This document shows, one piece after another, positions 44,504-56,668 of a DNA stretch of 64,000 nt. Numbering within the stretch: position 1 is the stretch's first letter; every line of letters begins with the position of its first letter. The DNA lies in NCBI GenBank assembly GCA_012656075.1, contig JAAKBF010000341.1, forward strand, positions 1 to 64,000, in the 5' to 3' direction. Below the pieces are notes generated by a model, which had not been told where the DNA came from, made no database searches, and was given only the letters and a program-made list of their open reading frames with translations. Both the position numbers and the translations under genes were made by a program. The stretch is from Phytophthora hibernalis. Taxonomy: Eukaryota; Oomycota; Peronosporomycetes; Peronosporales; Peronosporaceae.

Positions 44504-45171
44504 TATCCTTTTGCTGCACGCCGCAAGCGAGCATCACAGCATCTAGCACACGCGTTCGTGCATCGTTTAACCTCGGAGGCTGCTCCTCGGACTGCCCGCT
44601 ACCGCCTTGCACAATAGAGGCGGTCAAACAGTCGACTTCAACGCTAGCACGCGCGGCACAGACACAGTAGCGCCACCGCCGGGTCCCCAACTTGGTCAGT
44701 GGACAAACAGCTAGGATTGATAGCTGTCCAAGTGGCTGGGCCTCTGAGCGTATCGGCACACAAGCAAGCGGCGCGTGGGCGAGTGCGTGGTGCTCAGGGA
44801 TAAACAAATCGGGCCGAGGCGGGGCTCGATCCGGCGGATGGACGGAACTTTTGGGGGTATGATCTGCCTTTGTTGGTGCGTTTGGCGGGTCGAGGGTCTG
44901 CGTTGTGTAGCTGGCGAGTAGAAGAGGGGCGATGAGTGTCCAGGAGGGTTGAAAGTTGCCGTGGAGAAGCAGTGGAAGCAGTGGCGGTGCTCGGCTGGAT
45001 TTGGCGTGCGTACGGCCTTGCGTGTGCTTGTTGAGTGATGGCTGGGGTGCGTGTGTGGCGCGGGAGGGTGTCGGGTGGTGTGTAGGCGTGTAGGCGTGGT
45101 GTGTTACGTTGTTGGTTTGTGAGTGCGCAGTGTGCGATTTTGTGTCGTATGGGTTGTTTTGTCGTTAACCC

Positions 45172-45253
45172 GTCAGTTTGCCCGAGTGGTCTAAGGGGTT
45201 ACGTTCAGGTCGTAATGTTTTCGAACGCGTGTGTTCAAATCCCACAGCTGACA
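45172..45253 (+). tRNA. tRNA-Leu(CAG), unit L10, T-stem mismatch
   Basis: Full 82 bases, same sequence as L1. Confidence 0.8.
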
Positions 45254-45920
45254 TATCCTTTTGCTGCACGCCGCAAGCGAGCATCACAGCATCTAGCACA
45301 CGCGTTCGTGCATCGTTTAACCTCGGAGGCTGCTCCTCGGACTGCCCGCTACCGCCTTGCACAATAGAGGCGGTCAAACAGTCGACTTCAACGCTAGCGC
45401 GCGGCACAGACACAGTAGCGCCACCGCCGGGTCCCCAACTTGGTCAGTGGACAAACAGCTAGGATTGATAGCTGTCCAAGTGGCTGGGCCTCTGAGCGTA
45501 TCGGCACACAAGCAAGCGGCGCGTGGGCGAGTGCGTGGTGCTCAGGGCATAAACAAATCGGGCCGAGGCGGGGCTCGATCCGGCCCGGATGGACGGAACT
45601 TTGGGGTATGATCTGCCTTTGTTGGTGCGTTTGGCGGGTCGAGGGTCTGCGTTGTGTAGCTGGCGAGTAGAAGAGGGGCGATGAGTGTCCAGGAGGGTTG
45701 AAAGTTGCCGTGGAGAAGCAGTGGAAGCAGTGGCGGTGCTCGGCTGGATTTGGCGTGCGTACGGCCTTGCGTGTGCTTGTTGAGTGATGGCTGGGGTGCG
45801 TGTGTGGCGCGGGAGGGTGTCGGGTGGTGTGTAGGCGTGTAGGCGTGGTGTGTTACGTTGTTGGTTTGTGAGTGCGCAGTGTGCGATTTTGTGTCGTATG
45901 GGTTGTTTTGTCGTTAACCC

Positions 45921-46001
45921 GTCAGTTTGCCCGAGTGGTCTAAGGGGTTACGTTCAGGTCGTAATGTTTTCGAACGCGTGTGTTCAAATCCACAGCTGAC
46001 A
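45921..46001 (+). pseudogene. tRNA-Leu(CAG), unit L11, 1-base deletion
   Basis: One C is lost in the 3' T stem (AAATCCACAGC), leaving 81 bases and a damaged T arm. Confidence 0.65.
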
Positions 46002-46670
46002 TATCCTTTTGCTGCACGCCGCAAGCGAGCATCACAGCATCTAGCACACGCGTTCGTGCATCGTTTAACCTCGGAGGCTGCTCCTCGGACTGCCCGCTAC
46101 CGCCTTGCACAATAGAGGCGGTCAAACAGTCGACTTCAACGCTAGCACGCGCGGCACAGACACAGTAGCGCCACCGCCGGGTCCCCAACTTGGTCAGTGG
46201 ACAAACAGCTAGGATTGATAGCTGTCCAAGTGGCTGGGCCTCTGAGCGTATCGGCACACAAGCAAGCGGCGCGTGGGCGAGTGCGTGGTGCTCAGGGATA
46301 AACAAATCGGGCCGAGGCGGGGCTCGATCCGGCCCGGATGGACGGAACTTTTGGGGTATGATCTGCCTTTGTTGGTGCGTTTGGCGGGTCGAGGGTCTGC
46401 GTTGTGTAGCTGGCGAGTAGAAGAGGGGCGATGAGTGTCCAGGAGGGTTGAAAGTTGCCGTGGAGAAGCAGTGGAAGCAGTGGCGGTGCTCGGCTGGATT
46501 TGGCGTGCGTACGGCCTTGCGTGTGCTTGTTGAGTGATGGCTGGGGTGCGTGTGTGGCGCGGGAGGGTGTCGGGTGGTGTGTAGGCGTGTAGGCGTGGTG
46601 TGTTACGTTGTTGGTTTGTGAGTGCGCAGTGTGCGATTTTGTGTCGTATGGGTTGTTTTGTCGTTAACCC

Positions 46671-46752
46671 GTCAGTTTGCCCGAGTGGTCTAAGGGGTTA
46701 CGTTCAGGTCGTAATGTTTTCGAACGCGTGTGTTCAAATCCCACAGCTGACA
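46671..46752 (+). tRNA. tRNA-Leu(CAG), unit L12, T-stem mismatch
   Basis: Full 82 bases, same sequence as L1. Confidence 0.8.
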
Positions 46753-47419
46753 TATCCTTTTGCTGCACGCCGCAAGCGAGCATCACAGCATCTAGCACAC
46801 GCGTTCGTGCATCGTTTAACCTCGGAGGCTGCTCCTCGGACTGCCCGCTACCGCCTTGCACAATAGAGGCGGTCAAACAGTCGACTTCAACGCTAGCACG
46901 CGCGGCACAGACACAGTAGCGCCACCGCCGGGTCCCCAGCTTGGTCAGTGGACAAACAGCTAGGATTGATAGCTGTCCAAGTGGCTGGGCCTCTGAGCGT
47001 ATCGGCACACAAGCAAGCGGCGCGTGGGCGAGTGCGTGGTGCTCAGGGATAAACAAATCGGGCCGAGGCGGGGCTCGATCCGGCCCGGATGGACGGAACT
47101 TTTGGGGTATGATCTGCCTTTGTTGGTGCGTTTGGCGGGTCGAGGGTCTGCGTTGTGTAGCTGGCGAGTAGAAGAGGGGCGATGAGTGTCCAGGAGTTGA
47201 AAGTTGCCGTGGAGAAGCAGTGGAAGCAGTGGCGGTGCTCGGCTGGATTTGGCGTGCGTACGGCCTTGCGTGTGCTTGTTGAGTGATGGCTGGGGTGCGT
47301 GTGTGGCGCGGGAGGGTGTCGGGTGGTGTGTAGGCGTGTAGGCGTGGTGTGTTACGTTGTTGGTTTGTGAGTGCGCAGTGTGCGATTTTGTGTCGTATGG
47401 GTTGTTTTGTCGTTAACCC

Positions 47420-47501
47420 GTCAGTTTGCCCGAGTGGTCTAAGGGGTTACGTTCAGGTCGTAATGTTTTCGAACGCGTGTGTTCAAATCCCACAGCTGAC
47501 A
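47420..47501 (+). tRNA. tRNA-Leu(CAG), unit L13, T-stem mismatch
   Basis: Full 82 bases, same sequence as L1. Confidence 0.8.
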
Positions 47502-48167
47502 TATCCTTTTGCTGCACGCCGCAAGCGAGCATCACAGCATCTAGCACACGCGTTCGTGCATCGTTTAACCTCGGAGGCTGCTCCTCGGACTGCCCGCTAC
47601 CGCCTTGCACAATAGAGGCGGTCAAACAGTCGACTTCAACGCTAGCACGCGCGGCACAGACACAGTAGCGCCACCGCCGGGTCCCCAGCTTGGTCAGTGG
47701 ACAAACAGCTAGGATTGATAGCTGTCAAGTGGCTGGGCCTCTGAGCGTATCGGCACACAAGCAAGCGGCGCGTGGGCGAGTGCGTGGTGCTCAGGGATAA
47801 ACAAATCGGGCCGAGGCGGGGCTCGATCCGGCGGATGGACGGAACTTTTGGGGTATGATCTGCCTTTGTTGGTGCGTTTGGCGGGTCGAGGGTCTGCGTT
47901 GTGTAGCTGGCGAGTAGAAGAGGGGCGATGAGTGTCCAGGAGGGTTGAAAGTTGCCGTGGAGAAGCAGTGGAAGCAGTGGCGGTGCTCGGCTGGATTTGG
48001 CGTGCGTACGGCCTTGCGTGTGCTTGTTGAGTGATGGCTGGGGTGCGTGTGTGGCGCGGGAGGGTGTCGGGTGGTGTGTAGGCGTGTAGGCGTGGTGTGT
48101 TACGTTGTTGGTTTGTGAGTGCGCAGTGTGCGATTTTGTGTCGTATGGGTTGTTTTGTCGTTAACCC

Positions 48168-48249
48168 GTCAGTTTGCCCGAGTGGTCTAAGGGGTTACGT
48201 TCAGGTCGTAATGTTTTCGAACGCGTGTGTTCAAATCCCACAGCTGACA
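48168..48249 (+). tRNA. tRNA-Leu(CAG), unit L14, T-stem mismatch
   Basis: Full 82 bases, same sequence as L1. Confidence 0.8.
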
Positions 48250-48914
48250 TATCCTTTTGCTGCACGCCGCAAGCGAGCATCACAGCATCTAGCACACGCG
48301 TTCGTGCATCGTTTAACCTCGGAGGCTGCTCCTCGGACTGCCCGCTACCGCCTTGCACAATAGAGGCGGTCAAACAGTCGACTTCAACGCTAGCACGCGC
48401 GCACAGACACAGTAGCGCCACCGCCGGGTCCCCAGCTTGGTCAGTGGACAAACAGCTAGGATTGATAGCTGTCCAAGTGGCTGGGCCTCTGAGCGTATCG
48501 GCACACAAGCAAGCGGCGCGTGGGCGAGTGCGTGGTGCTCAGGATAAACAAATCGGGCCGAGGCGGGGCTCGATCCGGCGGATGGACGGAACTTTTGGGG
48601 GTATGATCTGCCTTTGTTGGTGCGTTTGGCGGGTCGAGGGTCTGCGTTGTGTAGCTGGCGAGTAGAAGAGGGCGATGAGTGTCCAGGAGGGTTGAAAGTT
48701 GCCGTGGAGAAGCAGTGGAAGCAGTGGCGGTGCTCGGCTGGATTTGGCGTGCGTACGGCCTTGCGTGTGCTTGTTGAGTGATGGCTGGGGTGCGTGTGTG
48801 GCGCGGGAGGGTGTCGGGTGGTGTGTAGGCGTGTAGGCGTGGTGTGTTACGTTGTTGGTTTGTGAGTGCGCAGTGTGCGATTTTGTGTCGTATGGGTTGT
48901 TTTGTCGTTAACCC

Positions 48915-48996
48915 GTCAGTTTGCCCGAGTGGTCTAAGGGGTTACGTTCAGGTCGTAATGTTTTCGAACGCGTGTGTTCAAATCCCACAGCTGACA
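48915..48996 (+). tRNA. tRNA-Leu(CAG), unit L15, T-stem mismatch
   Basis: Full 82 bases, same sequence as L1. Confidence 0.8.
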
Positions 48997-49662
48997 TATC
49001 CTTTTGCTGCACGCCGCAAGCGAGCATCACAGCATCTAGCACACGCGTTCGTGCATCGTTTAACCTCGGAGGCTGCTCCTCGGACTGCCCGCTACCGCCT
49101 TGCACAATAGAGGCGGTCAAACAGTCGACTTCAACGCTAGCACGCGCGGCACAGACACAGTAGCGCCACCGCCGGGTCCCCACTTGGTCAGTGGACAAAC
49201 AGCTAGGATTGATAGCTGTCAAGTGGCTGGGCCTCTGAGCGTATCGGCACACAAGCAAGCGGCGCGTGGGCGAGTGCGTGGTGCTCAGGGATAAACAAAT
49301 CGGGCCGAGGCGGGGCTCGATCCGGCCCGGATGGACGACTTTTGGGGGTATGATCTGCCTTTGTTGGTGCGTTTGGCGGGTCGAGGGTCTGCGTTGTGTA
49401 GCTGGCGAGTAGAAGAGGGGCGATGAGTGTCCAGGAGGGTTGAAAGTTGCCGTGGAGAAGCAGTGGAAGCAGTGGCGGTGCTCGGCTGGATTTGGCGTGC
49501 GTACGGCCTTGCGTGTGCTTGTTGAGTGATGGCTGGGGTGCGTGTGTGGCGCGGGAGGGTGTCGGGTGGTGTGTAGGCGTGTAGGCGTGGTGTGTTACGT
49601 TGTTGGTTTGTGAGTGCGCAGTGTGCGATTTTGTGTCGTATGGGTTGTTTTGTCGTTAACCC

Positions 49663-49744
49663 GTCAGTTTGCCCGAGTGGTCTAAGGGGTTACGTTCAGG
49701 TCGTAATGTTTTCGAACGCGTGTGTTCAAATCCCACAGCTGACA
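49663..49744 (+). tRNA. tRNA-Leu(CAG), unit L16, T-stem mismatch
   Basis: Full 82 bases, same sequence as L1; the spacer behind it has several deletions (49,768-49,850). Confidence 0.8.
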
Positions 49745-50405
49745 TATCCTTTTGCTGCACGCCGCAAGCAGCATCACAGCATCTAGCACACGCGTTCGTG
49801 CATCGTTTAACCTCAGGCTGCTCCTCGGACTGCCCGCTACCGCCACAATAGAGGCGGTCAAACAGTCGACTTCAACGCTAGCACGCGCGGCACAGACACA
49901 GTAGCGCCACCGCCGGGTCCCCAACTTGGTCAGTGGACAAACAGCTAGGATTGATAGCTGTCCAAGTGGCTGGGCCTCTGAGCGTATCGGCACACAAGCA
50001 AGCGGCGCGTGGGCGAGTGCGTGGTGCTCAGGGATAAACAAATCGGGCCGAGGCGGGGCTCGATCCGGCCCGGATGGACGGAACTTTGGGGTATGATCTG
50101 CCTTTGTTGGTGCGTTTGGCGGGTCGAGGGTCTGCGTTGTGTAGCTGGCGAGTAGAAGAGGGGCGATGAGTGTCCAGGAGGGTTGAAAGTTGCCGTGGAG
50201 AAGCAGTGGAAGCAGTGGCGGTGCTCGGCTGGATTTGGCGTGCGTACGGCCTTGCGTGTGCTTGTTGAGTGATGGCTGGGGTGCGTGTGTGGCGCGGGAG
50301 GGTGTCAGGTGGTGTGTAGGCGTGTAGGCGTGGTGTGTTACGTTGTTGGTTTGTGAGTGCGCAGTGTGCGATTTTGTGTCGTATGGGTTGTTTTGTCGTT
50401 AACCC

Positions 50406-50485
50406 GTCAGTTTGCCCGAGTGGTCTAAGGGGTTACGTTCAGGTCGTAATGTTTTCGAACGCGTGTTCAAATCCCACAGCTGACA
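50406..50485 (+). pseudogene. tRNA-Leu(CAG), unit L17, 2-base deletion
   Basis: GTGTGTT is shortened to GTGTT, removing two bases between variable arm and T loop. This is the only left-arm copy with the deletion that is common in the right arm. Confidence 0.65.
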
Positions 50486-50673
50486 TATCCTTTTGCTGCA
50501 CGCCGCAAGCGGCATCACAGCATCTAGCACACGCGTTCGTGCATCGTTTAACCTCGGAGGCTGCTCCTCGGACTGCCCGCTACCGCCTTGCACAATAGAG
50601 GCGGTCAAACAGTCGACTTCAACGCTAGCACGCGCGGCAGACACAGTAGCGCCACCGCCGGGTCCCCAGCGGT

Positions 50674-50714
50674 CAGTGGACAAACAGCTAGGATTGATAG
50701 CTGTTTGTCCACTG
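50674..50714. repeat. Symmetry centre of the palindrome: 17-bp stem, 7-base loop
   Basis: Stem 50674-50690 (CAGTGGACAAACAGCTA) pairs perfectly with 50698-50714 around the loop GGATTGA (50691-50697). Within every ordinary unit ACAGCTA-GGATTGA-TAGCTGT is already a 7-bp hairpin. Here the sequence turns round in that loop and runs back along the opposite strand, so the hairpin stem is lengthened by the unit's own sequence. Confidence 0.9.
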
Positions 50715-51411
50715 AGGTGCCCAGCGGTGGCGCTACTGTGTCTGTGCCGCGTGCTGCGTTGAGTCGACTGTTTGACCGCCTCTATTGTGCTGAGGCGGTT
50801 GGCGTTTGTCCAGGCAGCCTTGCGGAGTTAAACGATGAGAACCGTGTGCTGATGCTGTGATGCTCGCTTGCGGCGTGCAGCAAGAATATGTCAGCTGTGG
50901 TTGCTTTAGTGATGGCTGAACGTGGCCCGGGAAAGTGTCGGGTGGTGTGAAGGCAACTGGCACTCACCGCACGCACACGCCACACGCGCAGTCCGCCTCC
51001 GCGCCGGCACGTTCCGGCGAAGCACCGCAGGCGCCAGGCCGAGCACCGCCGCTGCTTCGCCTCAGCTGACCCTCCTGGACACTAATCGCCCTCTTCTACT
51101 CGCCAGCTACCTCGGCGCACCCTCGACCCGCCTCCGGGCCGGATCGGCCATCTTGAGCGCACACGCGCCGCTTGCTTGTGCCGATACGCTCAGAGGCCAG
51201 CCACTTGGACAGCTATCAATCTAGCTGTTTGTCCACTGACCAAGGCTGGGACCCGGCGGTGGCGCTACTGTGTCTGTGCCGCGCGTGCTTGACTGTTTGA
51301 CCGCCTCTATTGTGCAGGCGGTAGCGGGCAGTGAGGAGCAGCCTCCGAGGTTAAACGATGCACGGCGCGTGTGCTAGATGCTGTGATGCTCGCTTGCGGG
51401 CAGCAAAAGTA
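50715..51411. repeat. Scrambled, shortened unit next to the centre
   Basis: Begins as an inverted unit with many small changes. It keeps only the acceptor-side end of a tRNA (TATGTCAGCTGTGG, about 50,887-50,900), then switches to a forward-orientation spacer piece (about 50,911-50,957) and back to inverted spacer (from about 50,963). It is the most divergent part of the array and has no complete tRNA. Confidence 0.7.
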
Positions 51412-51485
51412 TGTCAGCTGTTGGTTTGAACACGCGTTCGAAAACATTACGACCTGTGCCCCTTAGACCACTCGGGCAAACTGAC
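51412..51485 (-). pseudogene. tRNA-Leu remnant, unit R16, several deletions
   Basis: 74 bases, with losses in the T arm and at the border of D and anticodon arms (GACCTGTGCCCCTTAG on the plus strand); cannot form a normal tRNA. Confidence 0.7.
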
Positions 51486-52115
51486 GGGTTAACGACAAAA
51501 CAACCCATGACACAAAATGCACACTGTCACTCTGACAACGTCAACACCACCCTACACCTGCCACTCCGCCACTGCACCCAAGCCATCACTCAACAAGCAC
51601 ACGCAAGGCCGTACGCACGCCAAATCCAGCCGAGCACCGCCACTGCTTCCACTGCTTCTCCACGGCAACTTTCAACCCTCCTGGACACTCATCGCCCTCT
51701 TCTACTCGCCAGCTACACAACGCAGACCCTCGACCCGCCAAACGCACCAACAAAGGCAGATCATACCCCAAAAGTTCCGTCCATCCGGGCCGGATCGAGC
51801 CCGCCTCGGCCCGATTTGTTTATCCCTGAGCACCACGCACTCGCCCACGCGCCGCTTGCTTGTGTGCCGATACGCTCAGAGGCCCAGCCACTTGGACAGC
51901 TATCAATCCTAGCTGTTTGTCCACTGACCAAGTTGGGGACCCGGCGGTGGCGCTACTGTGTCTGTGCCGCGTGCTAGCGTTGAAGTCGACTGTTTGACCG
52001 CCTCTATTGTGCAAGGCGGTAGCGGGCAGTCCGAGGAGCAGCCTCCGAGGTTAAACGATGCACGAACGCGTGTGCTGATGCTGTGATGCTCGCTTGCGGC
52101 GTGCAGCAAAGGATA

Positions 52116-52195
52116 TGTCAGCTGTGGGATTTGAACACACGCGTTCGAAAACATTACGACCTGAACGTAACCTTAGACCACTCGGGCAAACTGAC
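52116..52195 (-). pseudogene. tRNA-Leu(CAG), unit R15, 2-base deletion in D arm
   Basis: Two G of the D stem are missing (CCTTAG instead of CCCCTTAG on the plus strand), leaving 80 bases. Confidence 0.65.
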
Positions 52196-52846
52196 GGGTT
52201 AACGACAAAACAACCCATACGACACAAAATCGCACACTGCGCACTCACAAACCAACAACGTAACACACACGCCTACACGCCTACACACCACCCGACACCC
52301 TCCGCGCCACACGCACCCCAGCCATCACTCAACAAGCACACGCAAGGCCGTACGCACGCCAAATCCAGCCGAGCACCGCCACTGCTTCCACTGCTTCTCC
52401 ACGGCAACTTTCAACCCTCCTGGACACTCATCGCCCCTCTTCTACTCGCCAGCTACACAACGCAGACCCTCGACCCGCCAAACGCACCAACAAAGGCAGA
52501 TCATACCCCAAAAGTTCCGTCCATCCGGGCCGGATCGAGCCCCGCCTCGGCCCGATGTTTATCCCTGAGCACCACGCACTCGCCCACGCGCCGCTTGCTT
52601 GTGTGCCGATACGCTCAGAGGCCCAGCCACTTGGACAGCTATCAATCCTAGCTGTTTGTCCACTGACCAAGTTGGGGACCCGGCGGTGGCGCTACTGTGT
52701 CTGTGCCGCGCGTGCTAGCGTTGAAGTCGACTGTTTGACCGCCTCTATTGTGCAAGGCGGTAGCGGGCAGTCGAGAGGGTTAAACGATGCACGAACGCGT
52801 GTGCTAGATGCTGTGATGCTCGCTTGCGGCGTGCAGCAAAAGGATA

Positions 52847-52928
52847 TGTCAGCTGTGGGATTTGAACACACGCGTTCGAAAACATTACGACCTGAACGTA
52901 ACCCCTTAGACCACTCGGGCAAACTGAC
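52847..52928 (-). tRNA. tRNA-Leu(CAG), unit R14, T-stem mismatch
   Basis: Full 82 bases, same sequence as L1; the spacer following it has lost about a dozen bases (52,770-52,780). Confidence 0.8.
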
Positions 52929-53590
52929 GGGTTAACGACAAAACAACCCATACGACACAAAATCGCACACTGCGCACTCACAAACCAACAACGTAACACA
53001 CCACGCCTACACGCCTACACACCACCCGACACCCTCCGCGCCACGCACCCCAGCCATCACTCAACAAGCACACGCAAGGCCGTACGCACGCCAAATCCAG
53101 CCGAGCACCGCCACTGCTTCCACTGCTTCTCCACGGCAACTTTCAACCCTCCTGGACACTCATCGCCCCTCTTCTACTCGCCAGCTACACAACGCAGACC
53201 CTCGACCCGCCAAACGCACCAACAAAGGCAGATCATACCCCCAAAAGTTCCGTCCATCCGGGCCGGATCGAGCCCCCTCGGCCCGATTTGTTTTGCCCTG
53301 AGCACCACGCACTCGCCCACGCGCCGCTTGCTTGTGTGCCGATACGCTCAGAGGCCCAGCCACTTGGACAGCTATCAATCCTGGCTGTTTGTCCACTGAC
53401 CAAGCTTGGGGACCCGGCGGTGGCGCTACTGTGTCTGTGCCGCGCGTGCTAGCGTTGAAGTCGACTGTTTGACCGCCTCTATTGTGCAAGGCGGTAGCGG
53501 GCAGTCCGAGGCAGCCTCCGAGGTTAAACGATGCACGAACGCGTGTGCTAGATGCTGTGATGCTCGCTTGCGGCGTGCAGCAAAAGGATA

Positions 53591-53672
53591 TGTCAGCTGT
53601 GGGATTTGAACACACGCGTTCGAAAACATTACGACCTGAACGTAACCCCTTAGACCACTCGGGCAAACTGAC
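53591..53672 (-). tRNA. tRNA-Leu(CAG), unit R13, T-stem mismatch
   Basis: Full 82 bases, same sequence as L1. Confidence 0.8.
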
Positions 53673-54340
53673 GGGTTAACGACAAAACAACCCATACGAC
53701 AAAAATCGCACACTGCGCACTCACAAACCAACAACGTAACACACCACGCCTACACGCCTACACACCACCCGACACCCTCCGCGCCACACACGCACCCCAG
53801 CCATCACTCAACAAGCACACGCAAGGCCGTACGCACGCCAAATCCAGCCGAGCACCGCCACTGCTTCCACTGCTTCTCCACGGCAACTTTCAACCCTCCT
53901 GGACACTCATCGCCCCTCTTCTACTCGCCAGCTACACAACGCAGACCCTCGACCCGCCAAACGCACCAACAAAGGCAGATCATACCCCCAAAAGTTCCGT
54001 CCATCCGGGCCGGATCGAGCCCCGCCTCGGCCCGATTTGTTTATCCCTGAGCACCACGCACTCGCCCACGCGCCGCTTGCTTGTGTGCCGATACGCTCAG
54101 AGGCCCAGCCACTTGGACAGCTATCAATCCTAGCTGTTTGTCCACTGACCAAGCTGGGGACCCGGCGGTGGCGCTACTGTGTCTGTGCCGCGCGTGCTAG
54201 CGTTGAAGTCGACTGTTTGACCGCCTCTATTGTGCAAGGCGGTAGCGGGCAGTCCGAGGAGCAGCCTCCGAGGTTAAACGATGCACGAACGCGTGTGCTA
54301 GATGCTGTGATGCTCGCTTGCGGCGTGCAGCAAAAGGATA

Positions 54341-54420
54341 TGTCAGCTGTGGGATTTGAACACGCGTTCGAAAACATTACGACCTGAACGTAACCCCTTA
54401 GACCACTCGGGCAAACTGAC
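54341..54420 (-). pseudogene. tRNA-Leu(CAG), unit R12, 2-base deletion
   Basis: Lacks one GT of the GTGTG at the variable arm/T stem border; 80 bases. Confidence 0.65.
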
Positions 54421-55088
54421 GGGTTAACGACAAAACAACCCATACGACACAAAATCGCACACTGCGCACTCACAAACCAACAACGTAACACACCACGCCT
54501 ACACGCCTACACACCACCCGACACCCTCCGCGCCACACACGCACCCCAGCCATCACTCAACAAGCACACGCAAGGCCGTACGCACGCCAAATCCAGCCGA
54601 GCACCGCCACTGCTTCCACTGCTTCTCCACGGCAACTTTCAACCCTCCTGGACACTCATCGCCCCTCTTCTACTCGCCAGCTACACAACGCAGACCCTCG
54701 ACCCGCCAAACGCACCAACAAAGGCAGATCATACCCCCAAAAGTTCCGTCCATCCGGGCCGGATCGAGCCCCGCCTCGGCCCGATTTGTTTATCCCTGAG
54801 CACCACGCACTCGCCCACGCGCCGCTTGCTTGTGTGCCGATACGCTCAGAGGCCCAGCCACTTGGACAGCTATCAATCCTAGCTGTTTGTCCACTGACCA
54901 AGCTGGGGACCCGGCGGTGGCGCTACTGTGTCTGTGCCGCGCGTGCTAGCGTTGAAGTCGACTGTTTGACCGCCTCTATTGTGCAAGGCGGTAGCGGGCA
55001 GTCCGAGGAGCAGCCTCCGAGGTTAAACGATGCACGAACGCGTGTGCTAGATGCTGTGATGCTCGCTTGCGGCGTGCAGCAAAGGATA

Positions 55089-55168
55089 TGTCAGCTGTGG
55101 GATTTGAACACGCGTTCGAAAACATTACGACCTGAACGTAACCCCTTAGACCACTCGGGCAAACTGAC
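55089..55168 (-). pseudogene. tRNA-Leu(CAG), unit R11, 2-base deletion
   Basis: Same GT deletion as R12. Confidence 0.65.
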
Positions 55169-55837
55169 GGGTTAACGACAAAACAACCCATACGACACAA
55201 AATCGCACACTGCGCACTCACAAACCAACAACGTAACACACCACGCCTACACGCCTACACACCACCCGACACCCTCCGCGCCACACACGCACCCCAGCCA
55301 TCACTCAACAAGCACACGCAAGGCCGTACGCACGCCAAATCCAGCCGAGCACCGCCACTGCTTCCACTGCTTCTCCACGGCAACTTTCAACCCTCCTGGA
55401 CACTCATCGCCCCTCTTCTACTCGCCAGCTACACAACGCAGACCCTCGACCCGCCAAACGCACCAACAAAGGCAGATCATACCCCCAAAAGTTCCGTCCA
55501 TCCGGGCCGGATCGAGCCCCGCCTCGGCCCGATTTGTTTATCCCTGAGCACCACGCACTCGCCCACGCGCCGCTTGCTTGTGTGCCGATACGCTCAGAGG
55601 CCCAGCCACTTGGACAGCTATCAATCCTAGCTGTTTGTCCACTGACCAAGCTGGGGACCCGGCGGTGGCGCTACTGTGTCTGTGCCGCGCGTGCTAGCGT
55701 TGAAGTCGACTGTTTGACCGCCTCTATTGTGCAAGGCGGTAGCGGGCAGTCCGAGGAGCAGCCTCCGAGGTTAAACGATGCACGAACGCGTGTGCTAGAT
55801 GCTGTGATGCTCGCTTGCGGCGTGCAGCAAAAGGATA

Positions 55838-55917
55838 TGTCAGCTGTGGGATTTGAACACGCGTTCGAAAACATTACGACCTGAACGTAACCCCTTAGAC
55901 CACTCGGGCAAACTGAC
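55838..55917 (-). pseudogene. tRNA-Leu(CAG), unit R10, 2-base deletion
   Basis: Same GT deletion as R12. Confidence 0.65.
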
Positions 55918-56586
55918 GGGTTAACGACAAAACAACCCATACGACACAAAATCGCACACTGCGCACTCACAAACCAACAACGTAACACACCACGCCTACA
56001 CGCCTACACACCACCCGACACCCTCCGCGCCACACACGCACCCCAGCCATCACTCAACAAGCACACGCAAGGCCGTACGCACGCCAAATCCAGCCGAGCA
56101 CCGCCACTGCTTCCACTGCTTCTCCACGGCAACTTTCAACCCTCCTGGACACTCATCGCCCCTCTTCTACTCGCCAGCTACACAACGCAGACCCTCGACC
56201 CGCCAAACGCACCAACAAAGGCAGATCATACCCCCAAAAGTTCCGTCCATCCGGGCCGGATCGAGCCCCGCCTCGGCCCGATTTGTTTATCCCTGAGCAC
56301 CACGCACTCGCCCACGCGCCGCTTGCTTGTGTGCCGATACGCTCAGAGGCCCAGCCACTTGGACAGCTATCAATCCTAGCTGTTTGTCCACTGACCAAGT
56401 TGGGGACCCGGCGGTGGCGCTACTGTGTCTGTGCCGCGCGTGCTAGCGTTGAAGTCGACTGTTTGACCGCCTCTATTGTGCAAGGCGGTAGCGGGCAGTC
56501 CGAGGAGCAGCCTCCGAGGTTAAACGATGCACGAACGCGTGTGCTAGATGCTGTGATGCTCGCTTGCGGCGTGCAGCAAAAGGATA

Positions 56587-56668
56587 TGTCAGCTGTGGGA
56601 TTTGAACCCACGCGTTCGAAAACATTACGACCTGAACGTAACCCCTTAGACCACTCGGGCAAACTGAC
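56587..56668 (-). tRNA. tRNA-Leu(CAG), unit R9, canonical T arm
   Basis: Full 82 bases with fully paired GTGGG/CCCAC T stem; the only defect-free gene in the right arm, and the mirror of canonical L9. Confidence 0.93.

Larger units (their letters stand above)
38033..50697 (+). repeat. Left arm of the palindrome: tandem array of ~750 bp tRNA-Leu units
   Basis: Seventeen units repeat with tRNA start-to-start distances of 743-751 bases. Each holds one tRNA-Leu(CAG) gene on the plus strand, about 670 bases of conserved spacer, a 7-bp hairpin (ACAGCTA...TAGCTGT, 38707-38727 in unit 1) and a G-rich stretch about 100 bases before the tRNA (G runs at 38294, 38312, 38316 and 38323 in unit 1). Units differ by scattered 1-5 base indels and a few substitutions. 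The open frames of 60-160 codons seen in every unit run through the tRNA and spacer in several frames on both strands; they break with each indel and are not genes. Units 16 and 17, next to the centre, carry more deletions than the rest. Confidence 0.95.
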
